Positions 36,834-49,434 of a DNA stretch of 64,000 nucleotides are shown here, one piece after another (the stretch's first letter is position 1; each line of letters opens with the position of its first letter). Below the pieces are notes generated by a model that was not told the origin of the DNA, did no database searches, and worked only from the letters and a program-made list of their open reading frames with translations. The stretch lies in contig NC_059368.1 of the NCBI RefSeq assembly GCF_019703515.2, forward strand, positions 27,955,289 to 28,019,288. The letters run 5' to 3'. The stretch comes from Myxocyprinus asiaticus. Its lineage: Eukaryota > Chordata > Actinopteri > Cypriniformes > Catostomidae. Position numbers and translations under genes: made by a program.

Positions 36834-37920
36834 TTGATAAGCTTGAACAAAAGCACAGGTGGTGCAGTCGTCTTGTATTTGATTTTCGGTGAATGTGTTG
36901 GCTATTTCTGGCAACATGAGCAATCATTGGCAACATGATGGTCGTGTTCTGTGACTGGACAAAGTTGAGAAAAGTTGTGCAGCCTACTAATAACGTTACG
37001 GCATCTGCAGTTGCAGAAACGCCTAATAACAATCAACAGTACAGTGACCACCAGCAATAACATTGCTGTCATTACAAAAAAGGCTAATGGCTTGATCGTG
37101 AGTGTATTTGAGAGCCTCACAGGAAAGTGCACGAAGTCTCTGCACTCTAATGTAAAGCTGATGAGTTTTGCCAGTAATATTCCCCTGAACGCCACTCACT
37201 GCCACCCACTTCCCATCAGCTGTGAAGTCACACAAGCCAAAGCCACACGCAGGAGATATACTCCTTTCCCAGAAATGTTCATGCGTTTAATCAATGAAAT
37301 AGATGTAATCCTCTTCTCTCATTCTGTAATATTCAGCTGTCCTTCAGCCACTCGCTGTCTGTCTCTCTTTTGTAAATCACTGTCTTGTTGGCACATTTCT
37401 CGTGGAGACAAATCTTGTCTTGTATAGCTACATGCTGGAATGGCTTGCTGACAGCTGAGATCAAGAGCCATTAATCTGTTGGAGATCTGAGATAAGCCTC
37501 TCACGAGTCCTCGAATTTATGGAAAATGTATCTAAAGGGATTTAATTGTATTTGTGCTAAAGAGAATTTTCGGTATCTTATGTTTGGTGGTGTAGTCTGA
37601 TTGGGCGTGCATTTTTCCATGCATGCTGCTTCATTTGTGCTTTTGAAATGCAATCAAAAGAGCATTATATCTGTTTATCAGAACATGAACAAAACATGTG
37701 AATATTAAATCACTGCTTCATTTTACTGCTTATTGATACTGTAGAAACCGGATTTTATGATCCACGTTTTTGTCATCTTTAAGACAGTCTTTTACGGTTA
37801 TGGGATTCTCTGAACTAATGTAATGTGAACTTCCACATCATAATTCAGCATACAGAGTGGCTTTGTGATGGTTTTCGTTCTGGCTTCTCTTCAAAGCTTG
37901 CATCTCCTTTCCTTGGCCAG
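36834..37920 (+). other. end of intron 15
   Basis: Contains a 150-codon open frame at 36975-37427 with no recognisable motif, no splice-compatible role and overlapping frames on the other strand. I treat it as chance. The remainder is unremarkable intron. Confidence 0.5.
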
Positions 37921-38069
37921 GATCCCTTGTGGAAGGTGCGTCGCAGTCAAAAACTGGACATGTCTGCCCGTCTGGAGCTGCAGTCAGCCTTGGAAGCTGA
38001 AATCCGTGCCAAGCAACTGATTCAGGAAGAGTTGCGCAAGGTCAAAGCTGCCAACATCTCTTTCGAGGG
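37921..38069 (+). CDS. cdc42bpb: cdc42bpb exon 16: coiled coil
   Basis: 149 nt, phase 0 to 2. [20 protein letters not shown] then [20 protein letters not shown]. This block separates beta from alpha (alpha differs in the DMSAR-to-AKQ stretch). The only usable donor is GTCAGT at 38070. The split codon formed with exon 17 gives glycine where the human protein has serine. Confidence 0.95.
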
Positions 38070-38325
38070 GTCAGTGTTTGATTGTTATTCAAAGCAACTT
38101 TTAATGTCGATATGTTTGCTTGTGTAGATGTATGACAATTAAGCAGATCTGAAGGTCCGTTGGACTGGTGCTTATCTTTCAGATCAAGGATTTTAATAGC
38201 TGTTTCTAAGAAACTGTGATTACCTGCTGCACACCGCCTGTCTTATATTCAGTACAACAGCAGTATTACGCATTTGATATTGCTTAATTTGAGATAAGAA
38301 TTAGGAGATAGTAGCCGACATAGCA

Positions 38326-38342
38326 ATATATATATATATATA
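38326..38342. repeat. short (TA)n
   Basis: TA run immediately left of the element at 38343, which targets TA. Confidence 0.85.
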
Positions 38343-38867
38343 CACTCACCAACCACTTTATTAGGTACACCTGTACACCTGCTTATCTAATCAGCCAATT
38401 GTGTGGCTGCAGTACATAAAATCACGCAGATACGGGTCAGGAGCTTCAGTTAATGTTCACATCAACCATCAGAATGAGTAAAAAATGTGATCTCAGTGAT
38501 TTCGACCGTGGCATGATAGTTGGTGCCAGCGTGCTGGTTTGAGTATTTCTGTAACTGCTGATCTCCTGGGATTTTCACACACAACAGTCCCTAGAATTTA
38601 ATCAGAATGGTGCCAAAAACAAAAAACATCCAGTGAGCGGCAGTTCTGTGGACAGAAATGCCTTGTTGATGAGAGAGGTCAACAGAGAATGGCCAGACTG
38701 GTTCAAACTGACAAAGTCTACGGTAACTCAGATAGCCGCTCTGTACAATTGTAGTAAGAAGAATATCATCTCAGAATACTATTCTGAGATGTGGGTTGGC
38801 GCTGTTTTGGTGGCAAGAGGGGGACCTACACAATATTGGGTAAGTGGTTTTAATGTTGTGGCTGATC

Positions 38868-38868
<1 letters not shown>
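38343..38868. mobile_element. Tc1-related non-autonomous element (CACTCACC end)
   Basis: Begins CACTCACCAACCACTTTATT then AGGTACACCTG, and ends GTGGTTTTAATGTTGTGGCT then GATCGGTG. The interior keeps transposase-derived text: GGTGCCAGCGTGCTGGTTTG to CTGATCTCCTGGGATTTTCA corresponds to the helix-turn-helix part. Much of the transposase is deleted. Flanked by TA microsatellite at the left and GT/TA at the right. Confidence 0.75.
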
Positions 38869-38901
<33 letters not shown>

Positions 38902-38905
38902 TATA

Positions 38906-38978
<73 letters not shown>
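38869..38978. repeat. (GT)16 followed by (TA)n
   Basis: GT units 38869-38900, then CTATATCTATAT passing into about 36 TA units to 38978. Produces false open frames on both strands. Confidence 0.95.
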
Positions 38979-38981
<3 letters not shown>

Positions 38982-39399
38982 GTATAAATATACTACTGTG
39001 TGTGTGTGTATATATATTTGTATGTTTGTCTTGTTTTCCAGTAAAAAATATTGTAACATCAACAAGATACATTGACTTACGCAAAGATATGTCTTGTTCT
39101 CAGAGAAATCTAACAAAATTTAGTGAGGTTTATGCTAGAAAACAAGAACCCATTTGCCAGTGGGGTGAAAAAAAAATAAAGTTAATTCAAGTTTTTTTTA
39201 GCCCATTGGCAAATAGGTTTGTCTTGTTTTAAGCATACACCTTACTTAATTTTGTTAATTTCTACAATAAGAACTCTTAATATCTACTTGAACTATGCTT
39301 CTGTAGTAAACGTATTTTGTTTTAAGGATTTTTAGACTTTTTTGTGTTTTGATTTTTGTATTTTTTACTAGAAATTAAGACAAAAATACAAATTAAGAA

Positions 39400-39540
39400 A
39401 ATGATTTTTACAGTATTGTTCTTCCTGCAGAATGAAAGGTCATAGGTTCAATCCCAGGTAGTGGCAGTGCTAAAATCATTGTACCTTTTGATCAAGGTAC
39501 TATCTCCAGGGGGGTGTCCCTGCAGGGATAATGGTCAAGA
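39400..39540. repeat. possible SINE head fragment
   Basis: GAATGAAAGGTCATAGGTTC followed by AATCCCAGG contains a B-box-like GGTTCAATCCC. Only a fragment, and the family is uncertain. Confidence 0.35.
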
Positions 39541-39603
39541 CATTTTCCTATACTGTGTTTTTTTTTAAGGTAGTCTTACTATTTGGACTCTGTGTTTTTA
39601 CAG

Positions 39604-39701
39604 CAAACTGAAGGATACGGACGCCAAGAACAGAGAGTTGGAGGAACAACTCGACAACATGAAGAAGGAAATGGAGGAGAGCCGCTCACGATCAGACAAA
39701 G
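39604..39701 (+). CDS. cdc42bpb: cdc42bpb exon 17: end of coiled coil
   Basis: 98 nt, phase 2 to 1. KLKDTDAKNRELEEQLDNMK then KEMEESRSRSDK. Acceptor TTTACAG, donor GTGAAA. This is the last heptad-rich exon. Confidence 0.93.
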
Positions 39702-39898
39702 GTGAAAATGTTGATCGACTTCATATGACTGAGCTGTTGGGTGGTCATAAACCATGAGCATATTATCTCATCTGCTCTCTGATTTCATTCACGACACTTT
39801 GAACTGAAATTAGAAAAAAAAAAGATTTTTAAATTAACTCTTCTATATTTGCATAATTTGATATTGCTCCTAACAGTTAGGTATCCTCTCAACTGTAG

Positions 39899-39978
39899 GT
39901 CTGAAACTACCAGACTTCCAGGACTCCATCTTTGAGTACTTCAATACCTCTCCCCTCGCCCATGACCTGACATTCAGA
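39899..39978 (+). CDS. cdc42bpb: cdc42bpb exon 18: beta-type linker
   Basis: 80 nt, phase 1 to 0, ends at residue 876. The glycine completed across the junction is followed by [20 protein letters not shown] then HDLTFR. This segment is the strongest single beta signature, since the alpha paralogue has an unrelated sequence here. Intron 17 before it is under 200 bp. Confidence 0.96.
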
Positions 39979-39999
39979 GTGAGTGCTTCTGATTATATC

Positions 40000-40640
40000 T
40001 AGCCATCTACTGCATTATCCACCTTAACAAGCCTCTTTGTGTTAATGACATCATCGTAATGACCTCCAGCCTCAGAACATCAGAGAAGTAATGGGTTGTT
40101 TATCAAAGCGATGAGATGAGAATTGTAGAGTAGCCACATAAAAACGAAGTATACACACACATTTATGAATGTCTAGCAACTGGCAGATGGATACTGTTTT
40201 GTGATGTCCCGGATCCACTCAGCGGCCTCGGTCATCTGCTGATCTGATAGTCTGCTTGTGTAGATGTGATATGAGGCGTCATGCCCTGCCTCATTTTGAA
40301 ATCACTGACTCCCATCAGCTATTACGTAGCTCTCGGTCACATGATACTAAAATCACAGTTTGCGCTGGAACAGTAGATGATGATGATGATGATGACTAAG
40401 GCTTGGGCAAATGACTTGCTACTATTATTTAGCGAAACCATTGAGTAAGTTTAGTTCCTGGCCCAGTGACCCGTCATCCTTTAATTAGAGTCCATGGCAA
40501 ATAGATGATTATGCAAACCTGACACTCTGTTTGACTGATGACCATCTTCAAATCAAGGATATTAATAGCTCTTTTTAGAAAACAGCTTCCTTATTTTTCC
40601 TATAAGAGGAACAATGTTGCCTCACTTTAAAATGAAATAA
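40000..40640 (+). other. intron 18, first part
   Basis: A short GATGAT run at 40378-40395. No other repeat, exon or regulatory motif recognised. Confidence 0.5.
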
Positions 40641-41609
40641 GGCAGGGGTTCTCCACCTTTTTTGTTAGCTGAACGCCTGTGATATCTACTTGCAGTACCT
40701 CTTGAGATTTCAAGCAATGTTAAAAAATACAATTAATCAAAAATATAATGAATCTCATCACATACTTGAATGTTCACATGTAATGTTGCATTTGAAATGT
40801 TTCTATTGTTATTTTTCTTATTCTTTTTACACTTTAATTTGAACTGTTTTTATTATACACTTTTTATCTCATTTAATTCGGCATTTAGATTTGAATTATC
40901 TTCAAACATCTCAGTCTTAAGGCAAGGTCACATATACCTTTGCACGCCGACATTCCACATGCGAAATAGTAATCTCAATGGGAATCCGCACAATTAGGAA
41001 TTTTTTTCCGCTGGCGAAGAATTTCCCTACTCGATTTTTGTGTGGGGTTCAATTTTGTTTAACTTTTTTTTCCGTAGGTCGCGATTATTAAATAATCGTC
41101 TGATCGCGGTTATTTGATCTAACCATGGTTATTTGAGAGAAATGTGATTTTTATGCACTTCAAATTCCAATCACATTTTAATGCCCAAATAAGGGAATTT
41201 TAAACGAATATATAAATACCATCAACCGCGCGTTTGTGTGCCATTCAGTTCATCATTCAGTCCCATTAATCACTGAGCCACACCGCGGATGTCATCCAGA
41301 GCAGCTCCTGTCTGGAAGAGCGCGTGAACCGCTTCTCAAGCACTCTGATGCACGCGCCATCAGCGGATGCTCGTGCAAAACTCCTGCGAAAATATAAACG
41401 AACAAATATAAGCTCTGATATCGAACGCAAAACACTCCAGCTTCTATTTAATTTAACGATCGTGAAATGGCAAATGTTCCTTCTCATGTGCTCTGATGTG
41501 CGCGCCGTCAACAGAGGCTTGCGCCAAGAAATTAGGACAGAAATATTTTACTATTGCATAATATACATATAATAAAAATATATAAAATAAAATGTAAAAG
41601 AATATATTA

Positions 41610-41985
41610 GGGTCCTGGGTAGCACAGCAAGTAAAGACGCTGACTACCACACCTGAGTCACAAGTTCGAATCCAGGGCGTGCTGAGTGACTCCAGTCAGG
41701 CTTCCTAAGCAACCAATTGGCCCGGTTGCTAGGGTGGGTAGAGTCATGTTGGGTTAACCTCCTTGTGGTCGCTGTAATGTGGTTCTCGCTCTCGGTGGGG
41801 CGTGTGGTGAGTTGTGCGTGGATGCTGCTGAGAATAGCGTGAGCCTCCACATGCTATGTCTCCACATACACATCAGACGCAGAGGCAACTGAGATTCGTC
41901 CTCCGCCACCTGGATTGAGTCACTACGCCACCACAAGAACCTAGAGCGCATTGGAAATTGGGCATGCCAAATTGGGGAAAAAATA
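41610..41985 (+). mobile_element. tRNA-derived SINE (HAmo-like), plus strand
   Basis: Starts GGTCCTGGGTAGCACAGCAA with A-box-like TAGCACAGC. B box GTTCGAATCC at 41664-41673. Body as in 5406-5829, and tail CAAATTGGGGAAAAAATAAA. The TA microsatellite begins at its 3' tail. Confidence 0.85.
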
Positions 41986-42085
<100 letters not shown>

Positions 42086-42459
42086 ATATATATGTATATA
42101 TACAATCAAATTTCATAATCGTGACAGCCCTACCAATTCTCAACATTAACCAATAGGAAGTTTGGTTTTGCAGTGACCTCTATGTGGGCAGTGCGTTGTA
42201 CTTCTTCACTGAATATTGGACTAGAAAATCATTGATTAATTTCTTTATAACGTCACTTTTCCGGAGTATAAAGTATAGCATAATAGATGCTGCTTACAAG
42301 TAATTTTTGTGGGTTTCACACTCTCTTCATATCCGCCCAGGCCGCCTTGTTCTGCGAAATTTCGATGTGCAAAGATAAATGTGACCGCACCTTTACAAAG
42401 CCCCTGCACTTCCCTCATTAACCCCTAGGGGTTCACAAACCCTAGTTGAGAAACCCTTG

Positions 42460-43948
42460 AATAAGGGACCAGTTTTTCAAATATTTGGGCAAGGTACTTA
42501 AATGGGAACCAAGCTGTGATTTGAGACTCATGGGATTGTATATGAAAAGGCTTGAAGTCAAAGCAAGTTCAAAAGACCAAAGCTGTTACCTTTCACACTT
42601 TTGTCCCCCTCAAAAAAAAGGACTCCGTCTCCTCCTCATCCGCATCATCTCTGCTTGCGTTTTGGGATGAAGTAAGTTTGCTGAACAAAGCTCCTCCCTA
42701 TCTGACCTTTAACCTCGGCAGGAGTGATCTGTCAGCAGACAAAAATAGTGCTTCTTTGCATTCTCACCAAAGATGATTGCAAGTTTTAATGTTTTCAAGC
42801 ATTTCAGAGCCACTCTTTAAGCTTTGCTTGTCTAAATAAAACAACATTTAAATGACTTATACTAAGCATGCCTGACATTATTGACTTAACAACTTACTTT
42901 CAACCTAACCAGCATGCCCAACAATTTGTAACATCTTTTTGTCTGCTGACCGTGTTCTTCTGCCTAGTGCGTCCAGACCCCTAGATCCAGTTTAATCTAA
43001 TTGTAGGTGCTAAAGTTTAGAAAGTCGATGCTTAGAGCATGACTCGGGCTAGCATCCAGCACTTAGTATTAACCACCTCCCCATTGCCTTCTAACCTCTT
43101 AAAAGGCTAATGTGAATGTCACTCTTCACTAAGCCATGTTAGTTAGCTCTTAAAGCCTAGTAGGAGAAGAAACATCCATAATGTGGATTGAATGACCAAG
43201 GCAATCAGACGGAAAATGAATCGAACGTATTAAAATAAATGAAAGATGATTAAATTGTAGGGGATTTTTCAAGAATATATTATTACCAACCAATACAACG
43301 ATGATGAGTTTCATCAGTATGTGCTTTTCTGCTAAATGGACATTACAATCTGACTGTAATTCTCTGAGAAAGAGTTTGATGGGAATTTAATTTCTTAATG
43401 GTCCTAATAGCTTGACAGTTTTTGTGTATTTTAAAGTTATGTATCACCCATTAATTGATATTGCTGTACATTCAATTGACACAAAGACACACAGTCTATA
43501 TTAGTAGCTTTTGTCTAACAGGGTTGCATTGTGCTAGGTAAGTATTCTGTGAGCACCACTCCCAGTTTCTTCAGAAAATATACAAATCTGGCTTGTACAG
43601 ATAAATCATCATCTATTAACAAGGGTAAATTCATGAGTTTCACGAGTAAGCATATGACTTCTGATTAATTCTAATGTAATGTAGTTCACAAATGTCATCT
43701 CAGTTACAATGTGGTGATGATGTTTGCGTGATTTAAACCTGGTAGTGTAGAGTTTTGGGAAATGTTTTTAAAGCTCTTGACCCCACCTGTTGGCCAGAAA
43801 TTTTGATCGTCTTGAATCAAATTACACTTTTTGTGCAGTGGAAAATCATAGGAGAAAAGATGCTATGTAGATGGAATATAAATAGTCGATAGCAAATGTT
43901 GCAAACAAATCTGATGCTATTTCACATCTGTGGTCTTTTTTCACTCAG
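42460..43948 (+). other. intron 18, last part, nothing recognised
   Basis: 1.5 kb of moderately AT-rich, apparently unique intron. No terminal repeats, no splice-bounded frame that joins exon phases, and no conserved motif known to me. Confidence 0.55.
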
Positions 43949-44032
43949 ACAAGCTCTGTGGGTGAAGTGGATGCCGCGCCCCAAAAGGCAGACATTCCCT
44001 CTTCCTCTCCATCAGTGGCTTCAGAACAGGAT
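43949..44032 (+). CDS. cdc42bpb: cdc42bpb exon 19: variable linker
   Basis: 84 nt, phase 0 to 0, residues 877-904. TSSVGEVDAAPQKADIPSSS then PSVASEQD. Low-complexity Ser/Pro/Ala linker; TSS and VASEQ are shared with human beta. Acceptor CACTCAG, donor GTGAGT. Confidence 0.88.
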
Positions 44033-44689
44033 GTGAGTGTCCACCTTACACTTCCTATTACATTATGTTGCTGTCAAACTTCCTGTCTGATACATTGGTC
44101 GTTGATTTAGCAATTTCCTGGATAGTCCTGGATGAAGCGTGAAAAACCAAAAATGGTCTCCCAGAAACACAAAAATAAGCAAACAGATGTACATGTTCTG
44201 GGCTCAACAAAAAGGATGAGCAGAGGCTAATACATCTTGTGTTCATTGATCATGTACATGTGATTTTATGCCTTGCAAGTGAAAATATTGCAATTTTCTC
44301 ATATTGAACATTGTTGTCACTTCATATTTTGGAAAGGAAACCAAATTGCAATGCAGTTTTCAAGTCATGGAAAATGAGAAAAATACCTAAATGTCCTAAA
44401 AAATAATAATTTGTCCTGAAAAATATTTTAGTATAATAAAACTGTTTGATTGTGTCACTGACAAGGTTTTTGTAATGTGTACAAGTATTGGTATAGTGCA
44501 AAATGTTTTCATTCCAACACTGCTATAGTGTTAACTACAAAAACATTTGAGTTGTATACTTAAGACTACAATGACGGTTGGACGTTTTTTTTTTTTTTTT
44601 ATAGAATGAACTCAACTCACTTTACACCTCAGTATATAGATTAATTTTCAATAATTCAACGATCAAAGTCCGCTTATACCGCAGTTACC

Positions 44690-45560
44690 ATATGTAGGGC
44701 CCTATGATTTCTGCGATTGGAAAACACGGATGGAATTACTGACTCCAGTCATAAAAGTTGCATTAGCTGTAAAATGTGAAATGTCACTAAATTTGACATA
44801 TTTGGGACAAAAATTATTTTTTTAATGCACAATTAAATTAAATGAAAAAATTGTAATCTCAGTATGTCCAAGTGTGATTATTAAACCACAAAAGGCTGCT
44901 TTTAAATAAATATATAATCTGCAAGTGCTGCGTGTTCCAAAATGAATGTGTGAAGCCGGCCTCTCATACACTGAAAACACCTCATCGTGATCATCACGTG
45001 CTCTGTGTGTAGTAGATGACAGTGAGCAAAGCACTCTGAAGCGTGCAGCACATGCAGACTATATATTTATTTGAATGAAATAATAGCATTTGGGGATTTT
45101 AATAATCACACTGGGCCATGTAGCCAGCTGCTTACATGGAGGTGAGAAACTACTGTCAAAAAAACAGAAACACCAAAATAAAAGCTTGTTTTTAAATGGA
45201 CGTGAGAAAAATGTTTTTGATCCTTACTCGGAATCCTATTACATTAACTACACTGAGAAAGTATGTAATTAAATAATAGATGTAATTAAATAATAATACA
45301 AATAATGAATTAAAGCAATATGTGACGTGTGATGTTCTGTTGTGCAGCACTTTATTAGACAAAAAATATCTTCAGTGTTGTTTCGGATTGTGCTGTGAGG
45401 ATTTTGTAGAAAAGCACTTTATTTGATAAAAATAATGCAATGTTATTTTAAAAATGTAATTCAAATAATTCTATTTTCAGTTGATTAAAGTTTTAAATTA
45501 ATTTGATTAGACACCATTTTGATGATGAAATGTAATAATAATGGCGAAATATAACCCTCA
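44690..45560. repeat. hAT-like repeat, left end only
   Basis: Starts TAGGGCCCTATGATTTCTGC then ATTGGAAAACACGGATGGAA, a hAT-type end. Internal text (ATGCAGACTATATATTTATT, CACACTGGGCCATGTAGC, GATTAGACACCATTTTGATG) is shared with the hAT at 2239-3791. The right end could not be placed. Confidence 0.6.
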
Positions 45561-45920
45561 ATAACCATAATTTTAATGACCTCTCATGTGTTTTTGCTTA
45601 AATATTACAACCGTGTTGCGCATAAAATGCCCTGGAAAATTGTGCCTTGAAAAGAGTGGGAATGCTGTGTTCTTACTACTTGTGGTGGGGCTAGTTAAAA
45701 TTTTAGCTGGGCAAGAAAATGCCTGAAATATTAGCCTGACTGGGCAAGCAGAAAAAAATCCTTATTGTTGAGTCATATTTCATTTTTGTGTTTACATTTC
45801 ATCTTTATTAGAAAAACAACTCTTACTGAGTTATGCATCCTGGATCATGCTCTGTAATATCCATGGTTTGTCTTGGCATTTCCTGATACCCAGTCTATTA
45901 TGGTTTCTTTAATACTCTAG

Positions 45921-45995
45921 GAACCAGTCAAGTCTCAAGCAACCACCCCTGCTGCCCCCTCTCCAGTCTATCAGCCCACTCTCAGTGCACCAAAG
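45921..45995 (+). CDS. cdc42bpb: cdc42bpb exon 20: variable linker
   Basis: 75 nt, phase 0 to 0, residues 905-929. EPVKSQATTPAAPSPVYQPT then LSAPK. Pro/Ala/Thr-rich linker before the C1 domain. Its symmetric phase would allow skipping. Supported by frame, splice sites and position more than by sequence identity. Confidence 0.85.
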
Positions 45996-46144
45996 GTACA
46001 TCCTCATTTTCTAGCCACCATATGATGTGACTCACTTATCATTAGTCTATTTTCTTTAGCTCCTTTAAGTCTGTTGCCATACATTATAAGCTCAACTGCA
46101 TGTGTTTGTTGCTCTGACTGTTCATATTTTGTTTGTGTCAATAG

Positions 46145-46250
46145 CCTAAAGCTCACCAGCTGAGCATCAAGACCTTCTCCACCCCGACCCAGTGCACTCA
46201 CTGTACCTCACTGATGGTGGGCCAGATCCGACAGGGCTATGCCTGCGAGG
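46145..46250 (+). CDS. cdc42bpb: cdc42bpb exon 21: C1 zinc finger, first part
   Basis: 106 nt, phase 0 to 1. [20 protein letters not shown] then [15 protein letters not shown]. It opens the C1 domain: with exon 22 the metal ligands read H-x12-C-x2-C-x13-C-x2-C-x4-H-x2-C-x7-C, a complete set. C1 domains of this family bind diacylglycerol or phorbol ester and help membrane targeting. Confidence 0.95.
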
Positions 46251-46829
46251 GTGAGCCGAGTGTTGCTGATAAATGAAAGAGATTGAATAAACCCCATAAA
46301 TTGGCAGCTATTATGAAGATGATAAGAGTTATTGATCTTAGTATGTATTTAGTTAAGTTTAAAGTGGCTTTTGGTCCATATCTGTTAGCATTGAGGTCAT
46401 CTATATGCTAGTGCACTTATAAACGGTGACAAAATTTACTTTTAGCAGATATACGCATTAAAAATGTAAAGCCCTCCAGAAAAATAGACCAAAAATCATG
46501 ACGAGTCATCTTGCACTACACAGATTTTTGTCCAATCAAATGCTCTCTAGAATGAGAATGTCCCATCTCCTAATACCACCTGCAACCCACTAGCAAGTAG
46601 CTAATCATGATTCATGGCTTCAAGCCTATTGGCTATTTTTATTTAAAAAAAAAAAAAAAAAAAAAAGGGACAAGCCCTTCAAAATGCCTCCTGCCTTAAC
46701 TTGCTGTTTAAAGAAAGAAAAGTCATCAAGCCATTTCATGAATCTATGAAAAATGTGTTATAAAGAGGTCAATTTTATTTGAACTATGTGTGAATGTTTA
46801 CTAAGTTTTAATCCCTTTCTCTCTCATAG
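46251..46829 (+). other. intron 21
   Basis: 579 bp splitting the C1 domain. A-run at 46646-46667. No other feature recognised. Confidence 0.6.
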
Positions 46830-46966
46830 TATGCTCCTTCATCTGTCATGTGTCCTGTAAAGACAACGCACCACAGGTTTGCCCTATTCCTCCAGAGCAG
46901 GCCAAGAGGCCTCTAGGTATTGACGTGCAAAGGGGCATTGGCACAGCTTACAAAGGCTTTGTCAGG
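46830..46966 (+). CDS. cdc42bpb: cdc42bpb exon 22: C1 second part and PH start
   Basis: 137 nt, phase 1 to 0, ends at residue 1010. [20 protein letters not shown] completes the C1 ligands. [20 protein letters not shown] then leads into the PH domain. Acceptor CTCATAG, donor GTAAGA. Confidence 0.95.
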
Positions 46967-47019
46967 GTAAGAATGATAATAAAGTTAAATATCTGTGTTC
47001 TCAAGGGCAAAATGTCACT

Positions 47020-48562
47020 GTCGCAAGGTTATTATAGTTTAAAAAAATTTATTTGGTTTTTTTATTTCTATTTCATTTTCAATTTGTCACAAATCTTTTT
47101 TTATTTTATTTTTTTATTTTTAGTTTAGTTTTAGTTTTTCAGTATATTTATTTTTTATTTTATTTTAGTATTTATAAGGGATAAATGGAGAATGGGAAAA
47201 ACAGTTATTTTTGTAATGTGGGTCGGATAGCTGGACTCCCCAATGTCCAATTTGTAAATAATAATAATAATAATAGTAATAGTTGTAATAATCTTCATTT
47301 AACCCTAGTGCATCAATAAAAAAAAGTTACTCAGAGGTCCTTACAGGACAAAAATGTCTGCATCAAAAAACTGCCATAATAATATTATATATTAATATTA
47401 TTTTCCACTTTCAATGAGTTTTTTTAACCAACATTAGTCCGGATCATAACTACCAAATATTCATTCATTTTCAGGATTTTAACCCTTTAAATGGCAGTTT
47501 GTTTATATCGTTCCACTGTTGTTTTTTATGAAAAAAATTTTGGGGGATTATCACAGTCTGGGATATGTCAGTGATTAGCAGCAACATTGATTTTGTTGCA
47601 TTATTATTATTATTTTTTGTGCAGTGTCAAATAAAATAAAAAAATCTCAGGATTTTCCCTTTACATGCCAGTTTGTTTACATAATGCCACTGTTGTTTTT
47701 TACACACATACACGCAAATTTCTCAATACACACATACCAACACACCCACACAATTTTAGCTGCATCATTTATGCAATTGGCCTGTAGTGCTCTATAATAC
47801 ATCAAACAGAAAATAGGAAAAAAGCATGTATTTGCTCCATAGGCTAAAGTAACTCTTGCTGCAACTCTGAAAATTTAATATAAACAAAAATCTTTACCAG
47901 TTCCAAATGAAATGTAAAACAAATCACATATTGACTGGGTAAGACACCTTATGTGTGTGTATGTGCATTGATATGTGAGTGTGTTTGTGTGTGGGAAAGA
48001 GAGAATAAATTACTGGATATTGTTATATTGTTTCTGTTCTCTTTGTTTTAACCTCATGCTTTGGCAACACAACAAACAGACATGCCAAAAAAAGTTGAAT
48101 TTGATATAAAATAAAATAATAATAAAAAATAAATAAATATTAATTTACTGGATGTTGCTGACATCTTCAGACATCTTCAAGCAGCGACTTGAGCCACAAA
48201 ACACTGTGACTTTTCAGCAGATGTGTCATAATTTTAAGTCCCAGACACGACTTGCACATTTTTAACTGCTTTCCTCCTCTCCATGATGGTAGTAATTCCT
48301 CACTGTTGTTAATGCAATGAGGGCAATAGGCCATCTAATGGCATCTTCATGTTAAGGTAATGGCGGGTTTGAAGGCTTAAAAACATTCCGCAACAAAAAC
48401 GAAAACGTAATATTATTCAAGATTATTTTTGTTTTAGTTTAGTTCGTTTCAGAGCCATGAAAATGTATTTTAATTTAGTTTTAGTTTTTCCAATTGTTAT
48501 TTTTTATTTCAGTTTACAAAAATGTTTTCTTTTTCGTTTTAGTTTACCGTAATAACCGTGGT
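47020..48562. repeat. hAT-like block bounded by GGTTATTA / TAATAACC
   Basis: CAAGGTTATTATAGTTTAAA at the left and GTTTACCGTAATAACCGTG at the right are inverted, with TTTTAGTTTAGTTTTAG-type words next to both. No exact target duplication. The interior (47220-48400) is AT-rich, with AAT runs at 47258-47273 and CA-rich text near 47700. Almost all of intron 22. Confidence 0.5.
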
Positions 48563-48859
48563 CTGTCAGAGTGGTCACAGTAACAATTCTTTTTTACCTT
48601 ACCTGAACACCTGCATTAAACTTTGCATAGTACTATAAACTTATATAAACTACAGCATGAAATGTATTACTTTGTATAATTTGTACCAGTGTCAAAAATT
48701 CTCTTTTTATTTAGGAGAAATTGTTTTTACCTTTAGGAGAGCATTTTTTTTTTTTTTTACTGAACCTATAAATATACCAAATGTTAGACAACAAATAAAT
48801 TACTAGAACCTTAAAATGCCCTTCTTGGAGTGATATTCATTTGTTTGCTCCTCTCTCAG

Positions 48860-48999
48860 ATCCCGAAGCCAACAGGTGTGAAGAAGGGCTGGCAGAGGGC
48901 TTATGCTGTAGTGTGTGACTGTAAACTCTTCCTCTATGAGGTGCCTGAAGGGAAGTCCACTCAGCCTGTTGTGATGGCCAGTCAGGTTCTCGACTTGCG
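48860..48999 (+). CDS. cdc42bpb: cdc42bpb exon 23: PH domain
   Basis: 140 nt, phase 0 to 2. [20 protein letters not shown] then [37 protein letters not shown] is the beta1-beta3 core of the PH domain. Only 88 bp of intron separates it from exon 24. Confidence 0.95.
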
Positions 49000-49087
49000 G
49001 TCAGGATTGTCATTCTCACATGCTTAAAACCCTGAAATTAGCAGCATTTTTCATTTTTGTGACATTGTGTCTTTGTTTTTCCCACAG

Positions 49088-49169
49088 AGACGAGGAGTTC
49101 TCTGTTAGCTCTGTGTTGGCCTCTGACGTGATCCATGCCAGTCGGAAAGACATTCCATGCATATTCAGA
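49088..49169 (+). CDS. cdc42bpb: cdc42bpb exon 24: PH domain
   Basis: 82 nt, phase 2 to 0, ends at residue 1084. [20 protein letters not shown] then DIPCIFR. Conserved in both alpha and beta. Donor GTATGC. Confidence 0.95.
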
Positions 49170-49434
49170 GTATGCTTTAAAAATGTTGTTATTCCTATAA
49201 TCAGGGTTCCCACATCAATGGAAAACCTGGATACATCAGGGAATTTTGGTCTATAAATTGCTCTTTTTGAGTGTAATCTCTTATCCAGTAATGAACGAAT
49301 GACTAAAACTTTTGAAAATTCATTAGTCAGAAAGAGTGGTAAACTTGTTCAATGCTGTGTTGCTATGTTTTTTGTTTGTGCATCACTATGATAATGAACT
49401 ACAGTATATTTTTCCTGACCTCTGAACTGCACAG

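Noticed and set aside
36975..37427. 150-codon open frame in intron 15
   Set aside because: No recognisable domain, composition typical of chance, opposite-strand frames overlap it, and no splice sites would join it to the gene in phase.
38633..39232. 199-codon open frame
   Set aside because: Most of it is GT and TA microsatellite read as Cys-Val and Tyr-Ile repeats plus transposon remnant.
41664..41673. functional tRNA gene at the GTTCGAATCC B box
   Set aside because: It is the head of a SINE whose body recurs at 5406 and 3316.
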